Below are positions 44,249-57,188 of a stretch of 64,000 nucleotides of DNA, piece after piece. The notes under the pieces were generated by a model, which was not told the DNA's origin, searched no databases, and was given only the letters and a program-made list of their open reading frames with translations. Source of the DNA: Podospora comata (taxonomy: Eukaryota > Ascomycota > Sordariomycetes > Sordariales > Podosporaceae); assembly GCA_017354895.1 (NCBI GenBank), contig CP071493.1:744001-808000 (forward strand), read 5' to 3'. Position numbers and translations under genes: made by a program. Each line of letters begins with the position of its first letter. The stretch's first letter is position 1.

Positions 44249-47200
44249 ATGTGAGGAGGCTTACGACGACGTTGAGGGGGTAGTCTTGGACATGAGCCGG
44301 GTGGATTGTCCAGATCTGGTGAGGGCATTGCGATAGGTTGCCTTTACGGTCAGAGGACAGTGTGTGGGATTGCACAAGAGATGTAGATGGTTTCTGTAAA
44401 TAAATGGCTTTCCGAGTTTCTAAAAAGATGAGAGTTTTAGGTAATGGAATAATCGAGCTGGTTAGATGGTATCTGTTTGGTGTGCGTGATGTAGAAGATG
44501 GCGTGTTGGTATGCTTTGATGCAGGTATTTCATTCAATCTTGATGATACTGCCAGTCAGTCACATCTTCAAGTTCTGTTGATTTGTCTGTCTGACCTCAA
44601 TTCAAGCACACAAATCAACTACCTATCTACCTTATCCCTGGGGGAGGACCGGCGGGGGGGGGCAGGACAGACATTAGTGGTATCTCCCTCCTCCACCACT
44701 TCCATCCTCTGAACTACTCTAATACCTCCGAAACCTCACATTTCCCATCCCCACACTGCCTAGGTACCTTGTAGCCGTCGGGGAGCCGGACGATCAACAT
44801 CCCCCTCGGCCTTTTTTCTTTCCTACTAGTCGTAGATGGAGAGAGGTAGGTATGTATCACAGCATCTCTCGGTTGGAACTTGAGCAACCTAGGGAAAAGT
44901 ATACCCGCTTCATCAAGTGGACTAGGTAGGTCTAGAACAACCAGAGCAAGGTAGGGAGGGGGCGGTGGTGTCAAAGGATAAAAGCAGTAGTATCACCGAG
45001 TACTGCAGGTTGGTTGTCTGCTGATAATTGGGCATCATCATTCAATCATCTTCCACGTATTACGACAACGGTCGAGGTGGTGTCACTGGTTTGTATGTCT
45101 ACGTTGCGTAGGTATTTGCCGGCTTGTCCGAGACATTTTTATTCAGTACAGTAGACATCATCTCGGCCGGGTGAACAAGTTACTTGACCTGAATTCGCCG
45201 TCTCCAGGGTCCGTAGGTTTGATCTCCATCCTGAGAGTATCCCTCAAGCAGGTGAATAGACCATCTTTCATAAACCTATCCATACTCCCTGACCGGGTCA
45301 GGCCGGAGTGGGGAGGCTCACATCCGAACAAGCAAGCAGCAGGACCGGGTATGTAAGATGTTTCTTTTCCGGTCTTAGTGCCACGATGAGGGGGGAGGAG
45401 GTTCTTGAGCCAAACGAGTTGGTTGGTTGGTTGGCTGGCTGGGTCGGGTGGGTTGGGAAGAAATTTCAGAGAGACGCGCGTCCTGTCCTGGCCATTGCTT
45501 GTTCACTGACTGTGGGTTTGCTTGATGGCTTCTTGATCCAGTTTGGGGTTGCGGCCTGGTGGGGAATGTTGGAGCCAAGAAGAGGTTAGGAGCGAGTTTG
45601 GTTGTTGGTGGAGAGTTGCGTACAAGGAGCGGTGTTGAGTTCTCAAGTCTTGATCTTGGTGTGTTACTGAGAAGCCAGGTAGAGCTTCGGGCGGTACCTT
45701 TGATCATGTTGGTGCTGCTTTGGGGTTCGGGTCCTTCTGAAGCCCTCGACAGCAAGTGGTGGCTGAAAGGAGCATCTGGATGACCGAGCTCGACATGAAT
45801 GATTAACCTTCCACGTATGAACCTTGATATGACCGAGATCGAGACGGGGAGACGTGGTATAGCGGCCCGAACGGGAGCACGGGATGTTAAAGGAGACGGA
45901 CGAGCCGTTCATACCAAAACTGGGACCGACAGCTCTACGCTCACCATTATGAGATGACACCGGGCAATCTGCATGCCAGTCATATCAACCCCAAAGCCAG
46001 GAGACTATCGTTCCCGTGTCCCCCACGAACAATATAATCATCCTGATACCTTCCTGTGCTATTCGGGGAGGTGTGGGATATGGTCCCTGCCCCAAATCAT
46101 GTGTCAGGTTGCAAGAGGTCGTCCACGTAAGACACACGGTTACAAGCGTGCTCCTAAAGGGGAGCGGTCGAGTCTGCCGGGTGCGTGGGCCATCGAACGG
46201 CTTCTTATAAAGTGACAAAGTGCCAAGACCGAGACTTATCAATCTGGATTCTGCAACGCCTACCCATCGTCTGCCCGGATTTTCGAGAGCAGAGGGGGTT
46301 ATCAAGACATCCGAAACAAGAGAAAGATAACAGGAGATGGCTGACACAAACAGGTTGTTGTGGCCCTAGACGACCTCGGCAACGAATGAGCGACGTGCAG
46401 TGGTCTGGAAGGCGTAGAAGGCTGGCAGGCTGGCAGACCAGAAGGCTGACGAGATGGTTGATTCATCATGTTGTCTGGCTGTCTGGGGAGTAATCGGCGT
46501 GGCGGCCATCTGCAAAAGTCAGATGAAGAGGGTCAAGGCGCCGCGTAATCGCTGCCCTGAACGCCACTGCAGACACACCCCTCTCTAGCCACAGTGTTCC
46601 CGGCTGGCTGGGACTTCTTTCTTACACTGTGTTGACGACTTGGTTCCAAGTGAGCGCTGACCAGTATGATCCTCTCATGCTCTGCTGCCCCAAGTTATGT
46701 TGGAGATCAACGTATTCGTGTAGGCCTCATTGCGACCTGTGGAGCACAAGAACGGTTGATCCAGGCTGCTAGTGTCTTTCGTTTCTCGCCGTCTCCTGAC
46801 TGATTGATGACCGGACTGGTTCGGGGGCACTGGAAGTCGTCAGTGCTGGTCCATGCTTGAGTAACCTCGAGGAGGTCATTCCATGGCTTTTTTTCATCCC
46901 GTTTGGGGAAGGAAGTTTTGGTGAGTGGCAACAAGGCGTCAGCTCATGTTGAATCGCCGTGTCAGCAGTCGCGAGTCGAGAACAGATGAACTATAGCGTC
47001 AAGGAGGTGGAAAAGATCAAATGTTGGATATCACATTGTACACTCATGATCCTGGTTGGCACAGTGTGCCGGGGAGCGGCTCTTGTTAGGTAGTGGAGGC
47101 AGCAAGGCCAAACGGTTGCTAAAAGTGTTGACGCCTTTTTGCCTGTTGCTTCAACCGCCCAACAGTAAATGGTCAGTGAGGATATCACAGAGTGCTTGGC

Positions 47201-47995
47201 GGTATTAATAGTACGGGACCGATTCGGTTGTGTAATGTTGGACACCTGCACACACAATGGACAATGGCATTCGGATTCGAGATGACTATTCTGGAATCTA
47301 CAGCTGCTTGATGAGAAGGGAGAAAGAGTTGGAAGGACCGTGATTGGCTGGGCTAGATCTCCCAGCCACAATCGGGAAGTGGGTAGAGGCTAATAAGCCA
47401 CGCCTCGTCATCCTAGACTGTGGATCATCTTCAGTGTCTGACTGCAACCCAGCGACAAGCGAGGCGATCATCTGTTGTTCAGTTTTCCGGAGGATTTCGA
47501 GAGAGAAAGTGTAGATATATAGGAACGGGGAAATCGTAACGAAAAATGACTCCGTTCCGAATGGATGGACCCTGATATTTGGCAGCGTCTTGGTGTTCTC
47601 TTGAGTGATGCTTGAGGCGGAGGCCGATGCGTGTGCAAGACGTCTTTGGGGGCGGAGGGATCTGGCAACGGCCGTTGATTGGCCCGGGCGTGGGTGAGAA
47701 CGCGCGTCCAGTCCAGTCTGGCACCCAAGACGCCTCTTCTCCGTGCGTCCCCCTCCTCCCTCACTTGCTGTTTGTTCCCTAGCGCAGATGCCAGATGCAT
47801 CGACACCCCCTCGGCAGAAGACATTTGACTCTTGAGCATACGTACTGCAGTCTTCGTAGTAGTGTAGAAAAGACAATCCTCTGATCTGAACAGAACCAGA
47901 CCAGGCGGCCCGAAAGGGGAAACGAAATCGTTTATGTACTGCCACGCAACACTCGGAGTGTGCGATTAGGAGGGCCATACGTATGCCAGCCATCC

Positions 47996-48026
<31 letters not shown>

Positions 48027-48739
48027 CCCAGACACACCCACTGTCTCCCCCCCCACCCCCCATCTGCACCTCAGCTTTATCCCCCCTTGTCTCCTCCGGG
48101 CCACCCTCTGGCTCCCGCAACCCTGTCTTTTGTCTGCCTGGCCCTCCGCCATCTTCAAACCAATCCATACCTACCCTACACATCTCCTCGTCACTCCCAG
48201 AGCCTGCGAGGCCTGTTCCTCGAACTGCTCAAACCACGACACCGCATCCGCTCTTGTTCCGACAAGGAGACGCCTGGTTGTCAAACAGCGAGGTCTAAAG
48301 GTCGACTATAGTGGGTGAAGAAAGGAGGACGATATTAATACGTAGCGACAATTCGCAATCCGCAATTAGGCGCCGGGAAGGAAAGACCAACACCACCGGC
48401 AATCATCGAATTCTCTACCTCTTCACGACGACAACGTTTGCTACGGCGTACGCCCGAGACGAGGAACGGGCAACGAGACAGAGACGCGTGCCGTGTGTAC
48501 GACTGGTCCACGAAAGCGTGGCGATATTTGGACGACGCTTCAGCAAACGATTGCGGGCTGCTGACGTTGCTGGGAGCCTGAAAGTGGATAGTAGTCAACA
48601 CTACCCCCTTGATTGCTGCGCACTCGTTATAACCGTCATTCGCACATTGGGCGCTGCTTAGAACCAACTACAGCTATTGTACTGTCAAACGCATCTTTGC
48701 ACAACGGCTGCGACACACCTCCGTCGCTGAGACTACATC
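44249..48739. other. Gene-poor spacer with simple repeats
   Basis: About 4.5 kb between UTP4 and the peptide:N-glycanase gene. It holds CCTAGGTACC at 44759, a TTGG run at 45419-45434 and an AC run at 47999-48026. Frames up to 231 codons (47298-47993, -) have no domain. The peptide:N-glycanase promoter must lie at its right end. Confidence 0.45.
47999..48026. repeat. (AC)n microsatellite
   Basis: A dinucleotide run of about 14 AC units, followed by a C-rich stretch. It lies about 700 bases upstream of the peptide:N-glycanase start codon. Confidence 0.9.
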
Positions 48740-50165
48740 ATGGCTGCCGACCGGGGAAGTGCCCCTCCGGGCTCGGGCCAGTTTGGGGAGGAATGGGCTC
48801 ACGACCTCAGAGTTCAATTCGAGCAACTATTGCGGACGAAGCGCCTGAACGAACTTCAAACCTCATCGCGGTCCGGATCCTCATCTAGGGCTTCATCCGT
48901 TGGCCCCGACGGTACCTATGCCTCGGGCTCCTCACAAGCACCTCCACCATCATACTCCGCCGTCCGAAACCTTCCCAAGGTTCCTCGAGCACCAGCGCCC
49001 AACGACGCAGCATCCATCAAGTTTAGAAACTTGCTTATCTCGCTTTCAGCGACCCCCACCAAATATGAAAACCCGGGTCTGCTCGACGAGGCCCTTCAAG
49101 TCATTCCATTGGATAGAATATACGGCGAGGCGGAAGAAGAGACTCAAGTATTGCAAGCGCAGGCTGAGAGCATGGGCGATGGGAGGAAACCAGAATGGGG
49201 CTATCAAGATTGCGTCATTCGCGCACTTCTCAGGTACGTCTCGGACATGTTCTAGGTCCCTGCCCCAAATAATCGCTAACTCGCTATCTTCTAGATGGTT
49301 CAAGAGACAGTTCTTCACATGGGTCAACAATCCTCCATGTCCCATCTGCCTTTCACCAACAGTTGCCAAGGGTATGACCCCACCCATGCCGGAGGAGAAA
49401 GCTTGTGGCGCTTTGCGCGTAGAGCTCTACCAGTGTGCCAGCCAGCATTGTGGAGCATATGAGAGGTTTCCCCGGTACAGCGACGTGTGGCGCTTGCTGC
49501 AGACAAGACGCGGACGTTGCGGTGAGTGGGCTAACTGCTTCAGCATGCTTTGCCGGGCAGTCGGTGGGCGAGTACGCTGGGTATGGAATGCTGAGGACCA
49601 CGTATGGACCGAGGTATACTCGGAGCATCAGAAGCGGTGGGTTCATGTGGATGCGTGCGAGGAGTCTTGGGACAACCCACGACTTTACACGGAGGGCTGG
49701 GGCAAGAAGATGTCCTACTGCATCGCCTTCTCCATCGACGGTGCCACCGATGTTACGAGACGCTACGTGCGAAAGATGGAATGCTACAACGACCGCAGCC
49801 GATGCCCAGAAGAGGTCTTGCTATATATATTACAAGAAATCAAGCACCTGAGGCGGGCCAACATGCCCAAAGAGGATCGGTTCCGGCTGGAAAAGGAGGA
49901 CTCGAGGGAGGACCGCGAATTGCGCAGCTATGTGGTGGCGTCCATCACACAGGCGGTGACCGAGCTTGTCCCAGGACAAGTCAATACCAGCAGCCAGCGA
50001 GGAACCCCGACCAACGACGATACCAAGGTGCCTGTCTCCGCTGACCTACCCGTCCGCCAAAGTGGAAATGCCGAGTGGGTGGCTGCTCGCGGAGAAAACG
50101 GGCAACGAAATCAACAAAACCAACGGTTCCAACCGCCACATAACCAAGGACCACGGTTCCCTTAA
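48740..50165 (+). CDS. PNG1: Cytosolic peptide:N-glycanase (transglutaminase fold)
   Basis: Strips N-glycans from misfolded glycoproteins retro-translocated from the ER. Exons 48740-49233 and 49295-50165 give 454 residues; the intron is 61 nt with GTACGT, CTAAC and TAG. Residues 1-100 are Ser/Pro-rich. The transglutaminase core spans about 160-330: C240 in [13 protein letters not shown]267 in [10 protein letters not shown] and D284 in [14 protein letters not shown]. Spacing of 27 and 17 residues equals that of the yeast triad. Zinc ligands appear as CPIC (180, 183) and CASQHC (212, 217), so the second pair is CX4C instead of CX2[23 protein letters not shown] follows. The Neurospora orthologue has been reported as needed for polarity despite lacking enzyme activity, so function here should not be assumed. 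Confidence 0.95.
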
Positions 50166-53099
50166 TCCATCATGGGTTTTGTTCTTCCAAACACACCAAC
50201 CATTTACTCGGCAAAACAAGAATCGCGGACCGAGGACGGATTTCGCCGCTTTCTGCAGCATGATACCCACCGTTCTCGGGCTAGCAATCTTGTCGAGCTT
50301 GCACGTCAATGAATTGTTCGAATCGTCATTGCGCCACACCAAGGCGAACTAATTCCATAACGTCACGACAGACCCTCCGCGGTCAACGAAGTATTTACAA
50401 CAATACACATAACCATTTTCCTTTGTTTTATCACATTCATCAGTCATCCATCGGTTTTGTTTGAATAATCCAAGTAGCAAACAGCAGGCGTGTCGGCGCT
50501 TTAGGCAGTATGGGCGTGGGTGGGTGAAAAGGGAAGGGTGTGTGGGAAATTATTTGGGAACCAACTACCTCTTTATATATATATATATATATATATATAC
50601 CCTCAGCAAAGTGTTGGTATTTGACTGTGTGGTAGCGGCGTTTTTTTGTTTTTTTTTGGGGGGGGGCGGGTGGATTTGGGGGTGTGAAAGGGGACAGAGA
50701 GAAACATAATTTTGAGCTGGTTTTTTGTTTTTGTTTGTTTGTTTTTACACTTATGTTATGTGTTGCATGAATGAAGGTTGAATGATTGAGTTGAGGGGAA
50801 TATAACATGGAGTCGTGGCGGGCTGCTTGGGAATTTTATGGGATGGAAATGGGAATAACATGGAGAGCAAAGGAGAACGAACTACCACTACTGGGAAGGC
50901 CAAAACAAGAGCGGTTGATGGTGGTGGTGATGATTGTGTGCATACTTGGAGGAAGAGAAGAAAAGCAATGAATAGATGTTGCATGCTGCTGCGTACATTT
51001 TTGCTGGATTACAGTGATCTGCTCGATTGTCTATAGAGTTTGTTTGTCTTCGAAGCTGACTCGGCAAAAAACCTGAGCCAAGAATTGACCCCTTTTTGGG
51101 GAAAAGGGGGGTGGAGCAAAACGCTCAGGCATTTTCAACCGTTGCCAATGGCCGTTGAGGAACAAGTGTCAATTCAACGTGGCTCCTGCCGGCTAGGATG
51201 AAGATACTGATGGCTTTCGAGGCTGGGTATCTTACCTATCTACCTATCTCGCAAATGAAGTGATAGATTGAAGCGAGGACGATCATTTAGATGGGTTCTG
51301 TTGTGGAACCGGTGACCCCCACGCTTGTGAGGCATGCCCGCGTGGGTGGTGAGAGAGTGGGTGAGCGAGGATGAGTTGAGGAGATTAACGAGGTGGAAGT
51401 GATAGAGTATGATTATGGAAGGTCTCTTCCGGTTCAGGATGTCAATGGGTGTGGGTATAGGCACCTGAGCTCCCATGTGGACAGTGGCTTTATCTGGAGA
51501 GGTGTTTTTGTAGGAGTTTATGGACCATTGGGGCTTTTTCTTTGATATTATCTGCCTCCTACTTAATGGAAAATTGTGGAAGAGTTGTGGGCAAGATAGG
51601 GAAGCGGAGGGAGGTTGTTTAGTACTACCAACGAAGATGGGTTCAAAAAGTCATCCGGACGGTTAGGTAAGTTTTAAGTGTCTTTCTAGACCCGTTACCT
51701 ATGTGAGCTGTGAAGATATATCGACAGCTCCAAGCAAAAGACCGTTCTAGGATGTAACAACAGGTATTTAGTTAGATGGACAATCTGTTTGGGCTGCCAT
51801 GTTTCGAGAAGACTATGCTCATGTAGCAGCTTTTTGTAACCCTTCAAGGGCTAGCGAGTATGTATGGTCATGATGTTTGGGGGAAATGGTTAACGACCGG
51901 GTCGCGCAAGTGTTGCTGCTGTTCAGAGAATTCTCCACCAGCTAAGAACTGAGGGATGGATATCAATTGCCAAGTGACTTTTTTGTCTTGTGGCTTGTTA
52001 GCACGAGTCAGGTCTACTTCGGAGTTGTGCTTGGTACCTTAGTGATGGCTTACACCACCAACCTTGGGTCTCCTATGCCGTGATGGGTCAGGTGGCTTGG
52101 CTGGCCATTGGGATGTGTGTCCAAATCTCATTATTCACTGGAAAGTTTGTAAGGTTCGAGAGCTACTTGCTCCAAACCCACCTGTCCCAAGCTTCTTTCC
52201 CCAGGACTACGTCTGTGGCTTGACACCTCCTGACATCAGCTCAGACCACAGCAAAACGGGAATCTCGTGAATTCGGATCGAATCTCTGGCCATGGAGGAA
52301 TCTCCTTCTTCCTCTTCTCTTCTTTTCTCTTATTCTTACCATCGTCTTGCACCCGGGCGGGGAGGCACTCCCTTCTCTGTCGTCTTTCCCTCTTGCTGAA
52401 GACAATATGAAGCAGCAGGTACGTGTCTTCCTGACTATCGAAGCATCCGGCCTTTCAAACGAACATTTTGATCATGGCGTCATTTTGACCTACGGGCCAG
52501 TGGCCTTGTGTTGTTATCATGCGTCATCCAGAGCCAGACGTCCAATTGTGGTGATGCCTTCCCAATTCACAACGACAACTTCGCCCCCGACTCGTGTTAC
52601 TTTCTTACTTACAAAACCAAAGCCTATTCTTCGAAGGGAATGTGAATAACTGGACTCAGCTAATCTTCTGTTCAGCAGAATTCAGCCGAAGTCGACGCAA
52701 ACGTCGTCAGTGCGGCGCCTTCGCAACCGGATACCCGACAAACCAAAATCATAAACATCCACCTGGAGAGAGTTACGGAAAAAGGCTATTAGTCGTGAAC
52801 CGCTACCCTGATGATAATGATGCACTCGAAGTCTACTGGGCATGTAGGTTGTTCTCATCTTTCATATTTCTTTGTTTGTACACACTCATCGCCAGCACAC
52901 AAGCCGACCTGTTGGTCTTAATGTCGCGTAGCTGGGCACCTTGAACGGTTCTTGGAAAAGGATATGCCGTCGATGAATTTGAGACAAGCTGTTGATAGAT
53001 GACGATTATGACAGGCAGAAACCATGCTAGGAAGTGCCTTTTCGCACAGTGTGGCAATGACTGGTGGTATGAGTGTCCCATTCCGATACCTGCTCCTGA
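50166..53099. other. Gene-poor spacer
   Basis: About 2.9 kb after the peptide:N-glycanase gene. It holds a (TA)13 run at 50574-50599 and T/G homopolymers near 50641-50667. The frame at 52594-52944 has no domain. Nothing else is recognised. Confidence 0.45.
50574..50599. repeat. (TA)13 microsatellite
   Basis: Thirteen TA units, about 410 bases after the peptide:N-glycanase stop codon, probably in or beyond its 3' untranslated region. Confidence 0.9.
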
Positions 53100-53842
53100 A
53101 TGGAAAAACAGACTATGCTTTTTGCGCAGACGGAGGACGAGTCACGAGAACGGGAAGCAGAACTTCCAAACAATGACCTCAGAAAACTCCTCGAAAGAGA
53201 GCGCTGCAAGAAGAAAGAGCTGCCATTTAATGAGTATTTACACTGGGTTGCCCGACCCCCTGAGGAAGCAAGTAAAACGGCGCAGCATGCCCGATGGGGT
53301 TAACTAACAGCCCGCCTGGCCCACTGGACTGGCTGAAGGTATTCTGAGAACTGGAGTTTGCAAAACAGCGTGAGAGAGAGCTCCAGGCAAGGATTGACGC
53401 CATGAGTCATGAGATATCTTGTGAGATGTCTTGGAGGAAGCATCAGCTCGAGACAAAATTAAAATAATAGATAAGTTGGAAGTCTTGGTACGGAAACTGT
53501 TAGAAAACCAGACCGACTTTTGTTCCTTGAAGGAGATTAGAGTCGGCGAGGAGAAAGTTATGGAGCTGAAGCGTGCTGAGAAGGAGGTTAGGGAAAAGGT
53601 TAGGGTGGCCAATGACGATGTTGAGAAAGGTGAAGGAGGAATTGAAGTGTCACAAGGAGAAGGAAACCCAGCTGTTGGATACAATCAAGGATTTCGGAGG
53701 AGGAGAAGTCCGCACTGCTATCCATATACGAAGACTTTGGCAAGACCCTGGACTCTTCTCGAGACACCGGCAAGCGGAGACGGACAGAGGGACCGGACCA
53801 CTGACTGGCTTAAAAATGCCCACACGGACAGTGAACAGATAG
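53100..53842 (+). pseudogene. Decayed coiled-coil protein gene of unknown family
   Basis: Four stretches in changing frames together read like one charged, helical protein. The first, 53100-53303, gives LRKLLERERCKKKELPFNEY. The second, about 53354-53466, gives ELEFAKQREREL and HQLETKLK. The third, about 53440-53635, gives IIDKLEVLVRKLLENQTDF and LKRAEKEVREKVRVANDD. The fourth, about 53620-53842, gives VKEELKCHKEKETQLLDTIK. The third and fourth overlap where one extra base shifts the frame, near 53628; a similar shift lies near 53458. I found no introns of usual size that would reconcile the frames, so decay is the simpler reading. Charged helices next to an LPFNEYL segment loosely recall a common fungal coiled-coil family of unknown function, but this is weak. 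A real gene with small odd introns is the alternative. Confidence 0.45.
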
Positions 53843-54346
53843 CTGATATTAGCAAGAAGCTTCGGTTCAATTCTGCGTGCTGTGTCTTGAGGATAAAGGG
53901 AGCGAGTAAAGTACGTTTTGAGCAGTCCCCTCTGCTTGATCATGCTGCGGTACATATCTGGATGAGGTACCCACCTAGGTTTGCTCATTCTTTCAAACTT
54001 TTCTTCCGTTTCCACCGAAATGCTATTATAAGAAGCAAGTCAACGATTCTTAAATGAACTTTTAGGTGTCAGATCATATCATCCATCGGTTATTCCACAG
54101 TGCATCTTGAATGTTGGTTACAGGTTGGATCACGACAAACAAAGGGTGATGAAAGGAACAATGATATGTGAAATATTCTACATAAATACATCGCCTTCGT
54201 AACTCCTCAATAAGTTGACGCGCAAAAGAAATCTCTCTCCATATATCCCTGTGTATGCCCAGTTCTCTTTACCCAAAAAGAATCCAAATATTAAAACCCA
54301 TACCCGAGACATCATAGCAAAGGAAATCCTGACCAGATCAAAACCA
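53843..54346. other. Spacer between the decayed gene and PAL1
   Basis: About 500 bases, including the PAL1 3' end on the minus strand. ACCTAGGT occurs at 53973-53980. No gene is recognised. Confidence 0.45.
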
Positions 54347-56162
54347 TCAGTAATAATCCCCATCACCAACCCTCCTCTCCTTCCTTCCCCTCAAGCTCCC
54401 AATCTTCCTCTTCAACTTCTCCCCCAACCCCCCGCTCGCCCTCCCACTCTTACTCCTCTCCAACCCCCCCCGATACGACCCCTCCCCAACAACCTGCTCC
54501 GGCAACATGGCCGTCCCCTCCTCATTATCAACCACCCTCTGCCTCTGCCTCACCCCCCCATCCTTCTCCTGACTCCCACTAGCCATCAAACCCCTCTGAG
54601 AAGGCTGCTGCATCTCATAAGCACCCCCCTTCCCATCCCCACTAATACTCCTAGCCAAATACCCCCCCCTCTTCTTAGCCACCCGCCTCCTTTCCTCCTC
54701 CTCAGCAGCCCCAACCCCAGAATACCAACCCTCCCCCTTCCCCTTCAAATCCCCCTCCCTGTACTCCACCCCAGGCCACCTCTTATACGCGCCCCCGCCC
54801 GCACTTTGTTCCCTCATCAAATCAGCCCCCTCTTGATACTCCCCCATCCTCCTCCCCGTCATAACATCCCTCTCCCCAGGCGGCACAACCGCCGTCCCCT
54901 GCAGCGGCACATGCTTCGTCAAGCTGTCCTTTACATACTCCACCGGCGTAGCCTTGATCGCCTCCTCGTTGGAGGATTTGACCGCCTCCAGGGGAGAGTA
55001 CTTCTTGTTGGTGTTGTACGGGATCAGCGTGGGGTCATACGGGCCAGGGTGGTGGTAGGGGGAAAAGGGGGAGGACTGGTCCAGCTGGTCTATTTGGTCG
55101 GCAAAGGGACGGGCGTGGGAAGAGGTGGGGCGGACGTGGCGGTTGGCGGCGCGGTGGGAGGAGGAGAGCATAGCTAGGGGACGGTGGGATTGGTCTCCTG
55201 GGTAGCGGTCTTTGAGGCGGAGGGAGTTGCCGCGGCGGATGGGGAAGGATTCGTCTGATGGGGGTGGTGGGGGGTGGTTGAGGGAGGAGGAGCGGTTGCG
55301 GGTGGTGGTGGTGGTGGTGGTGGAGGGGAAGAACTGGTTGGACATTTTGCTGGGGGGTCTGGGGGATGTTGGTGTAGAAGTTGCTACGCTGTTGGCGCGG
55401 GAGAGGATTGTGCCTTGGGACCAGTTGCGGTTGTGGCTTGGTCTGAGTGGAATGGCTGAGCGGGTGGATAGGGTGCGGTCTACTCCTGGTGGTGAGGGCG
55501 GGAGTTGCCTGTTCAGACTGAGACTGCTGCGGGTGCTTCGGATGCTGCTTGTTCTGCTCAGGAGACGACGGAGAAAAGGCTGTTCTTCTTCGTCACCTTC
55601 GGTATAAGATACGTTCCTGGTGTGCTGAAACTTTCGTCGGATGCTGCCAACTGCCGAGCGGGTTGGTGTTGTTGGCGACTTTGTTGAAGCTGGTGGCGAT
55701 GGTGGCAGGGGTGTAAATCTTGTTGCGCAAACCTGGCTTGGTTCAGGCTCATATAGTGGCTCTAAGAGATATTTTGAAGCCTATGTAACTCTTCTATTCA
55801 GTATTCAGTTCAAGATTTTGTTCAAAAGTCGAAATCTCGTGTTGAAGCTATTTATTAGGGCCCGGAGTTGGTATCAAGGAACTTGGAAGTGATGCCAAGG
55901 AATCCCGGGAGTGACGCAAGTGTAGGTCAGGATCGTCACCGTCCACGAAAACCAAGCCGCCAGCACAGCAGCTGCCGCTGACGCCATCCTATGAAAAGAC
56001 CTCACGTATAAGACCAAAACCCCCGAGCTTCCGGAGGGTTTACCCACTCATCTCGCAGACGGAAACGAACTGAACATCAAAAAACAAGCTTACCCATTGC
56101 TTGTCTCCTGGCAGGCCATATTCATCCCTGCCAAATTCATCCAGCGTCTTCCCAGCTGGCAT
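54347..56162 (-). CDS. PAL1: Pal1-family cell-morphology protein
   Basis: Cortical protein of endocytic and growth sites; fission-yeast Pal1 is needed for cylindrical shape. Two exons, 56162-56094 and 55780-54347, give 500 residues. The first exon encodes only 23 residues (MPAGKTLDEFGRDEYGLPGD, then KQW), and the intron is long at 313 nt with GTAAGC and TAG. Joining gives DKQWASKYLLEPLYEPEPS, a start I know from filamentous homologues. Residues 30-275 are Ser/Pro/Thr-rich. The conserved core is about 280-390: NKKYSPLEAVKSSNEEAIKA, VKDSLTKHVPLQGTAVVPPG, then GGAYKRWPGVEYREGDLKGK. The tail is Gly/Arg-rich and basic. Codon third bases change from C to G near 54980. Confidence 0.94.
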
Positions 56163-57188
56163 TTTAGCGGCAAGGGCGCAAAGCTGGTAGGCGGGTCTTG
56201 GGAGCTGTTTCAGTGGGGTCTTGGGTCTGTGTAAGTGGGAGGTGAATATATTTCCAGATTGGGTCGAGATGTGAACCAAAGAACAAAGAAGAACAGTGGA
56301 CTGATGTAAAACACACAATGAGAGTCTTATATCGACCAGATTCCTAGATACACACAAAGAACAAGAGGAAAAATGCAGACGACGCTGTGCGACCAGGTGT
56401 CCTTATGATCATTTTTCCAAAGCGGCCTTCTTCGGCAGGAGAAACGGCGCGCGGGGCCTCTCCCTCCTGCAGTAGTTCCAGACTCAAAACAGCCATGTGT
56501 AACCTCTGGATTCTGCTGCAGAAGAAGGACCTCGCCTTTGGTAGTAGACGTCACCAGACTCAATTAGCCAGGGGATGCAACGAACAGGCGGTCCAGACCT
56601 GAGCTCCAGACTGGTCCAAGCCAAGGGATCGTCAGCGTGATGCCCGGGATAGGCAACAAACTATTCTTCAACTTCACCCAGACTTCTGCACCATCTCCCA
56701 TATTATGCGTGATATGGCCCGTTATCAAACTCTTTCATGCCGGTCAGCCCACCTGTACATAGGTCTTTCATACTACCCGTCGACGAGTGGTGACGCCCTT
56801 GAATATGCCAAAGGCAGTTGGTTTGAGACTGTGATTGGTTGGGGGACTCAAAACTGCAGACGCACTGGCCAATGGAATCCAGAGACAAAATCCGCCAGAT
56901 GGTAGCTGCCTCCGCCGGTTCCCCGACAAGTGTTCCTTAGAGTTCAAACAGTGAGGTCCCTGCAGGAATAAGTCCAAACACCGGGCCGTTATTGGCTGCC
57001 GTCCGCTACCTTCCAGTCTGTATAGGTCTCACACAGCCCGGGTCCTTGCAGCATCGATATCGAAACACGGCCTTGGGTCTGTCAGAGTCTGACCAACCTC
57101 TCACACCGGCCTCATCTCCATATGTTGCATTCTTGCCCATTTGAAGACCCCAGCCACCGCCGGTGCCTAGCTAGCCGCGTCACCTGCC
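56163..57188. other. Divergent promoter region, PAL1 / USB1
   Basis: About 1.0 kb between two start codons facing away from each other. CCAATCAC, as its complement GTGATTGG, is at about 56831-56838. Frames here are short, and no RNA gene is apparent. Confidence 0.45.

Noticed and set aside
47298-47993. A 231-codon minus-strand frame
   Set aside because: No domain, no splice series and no family resemblance; it overlaps a simple-repeat zone.
54215-55177. A 320-codon Pro/Leu-rich plus-strand frame
   Set aside because: It is antisense to PAL1 and arises from the C-rich complement of its G-rich 3' half.
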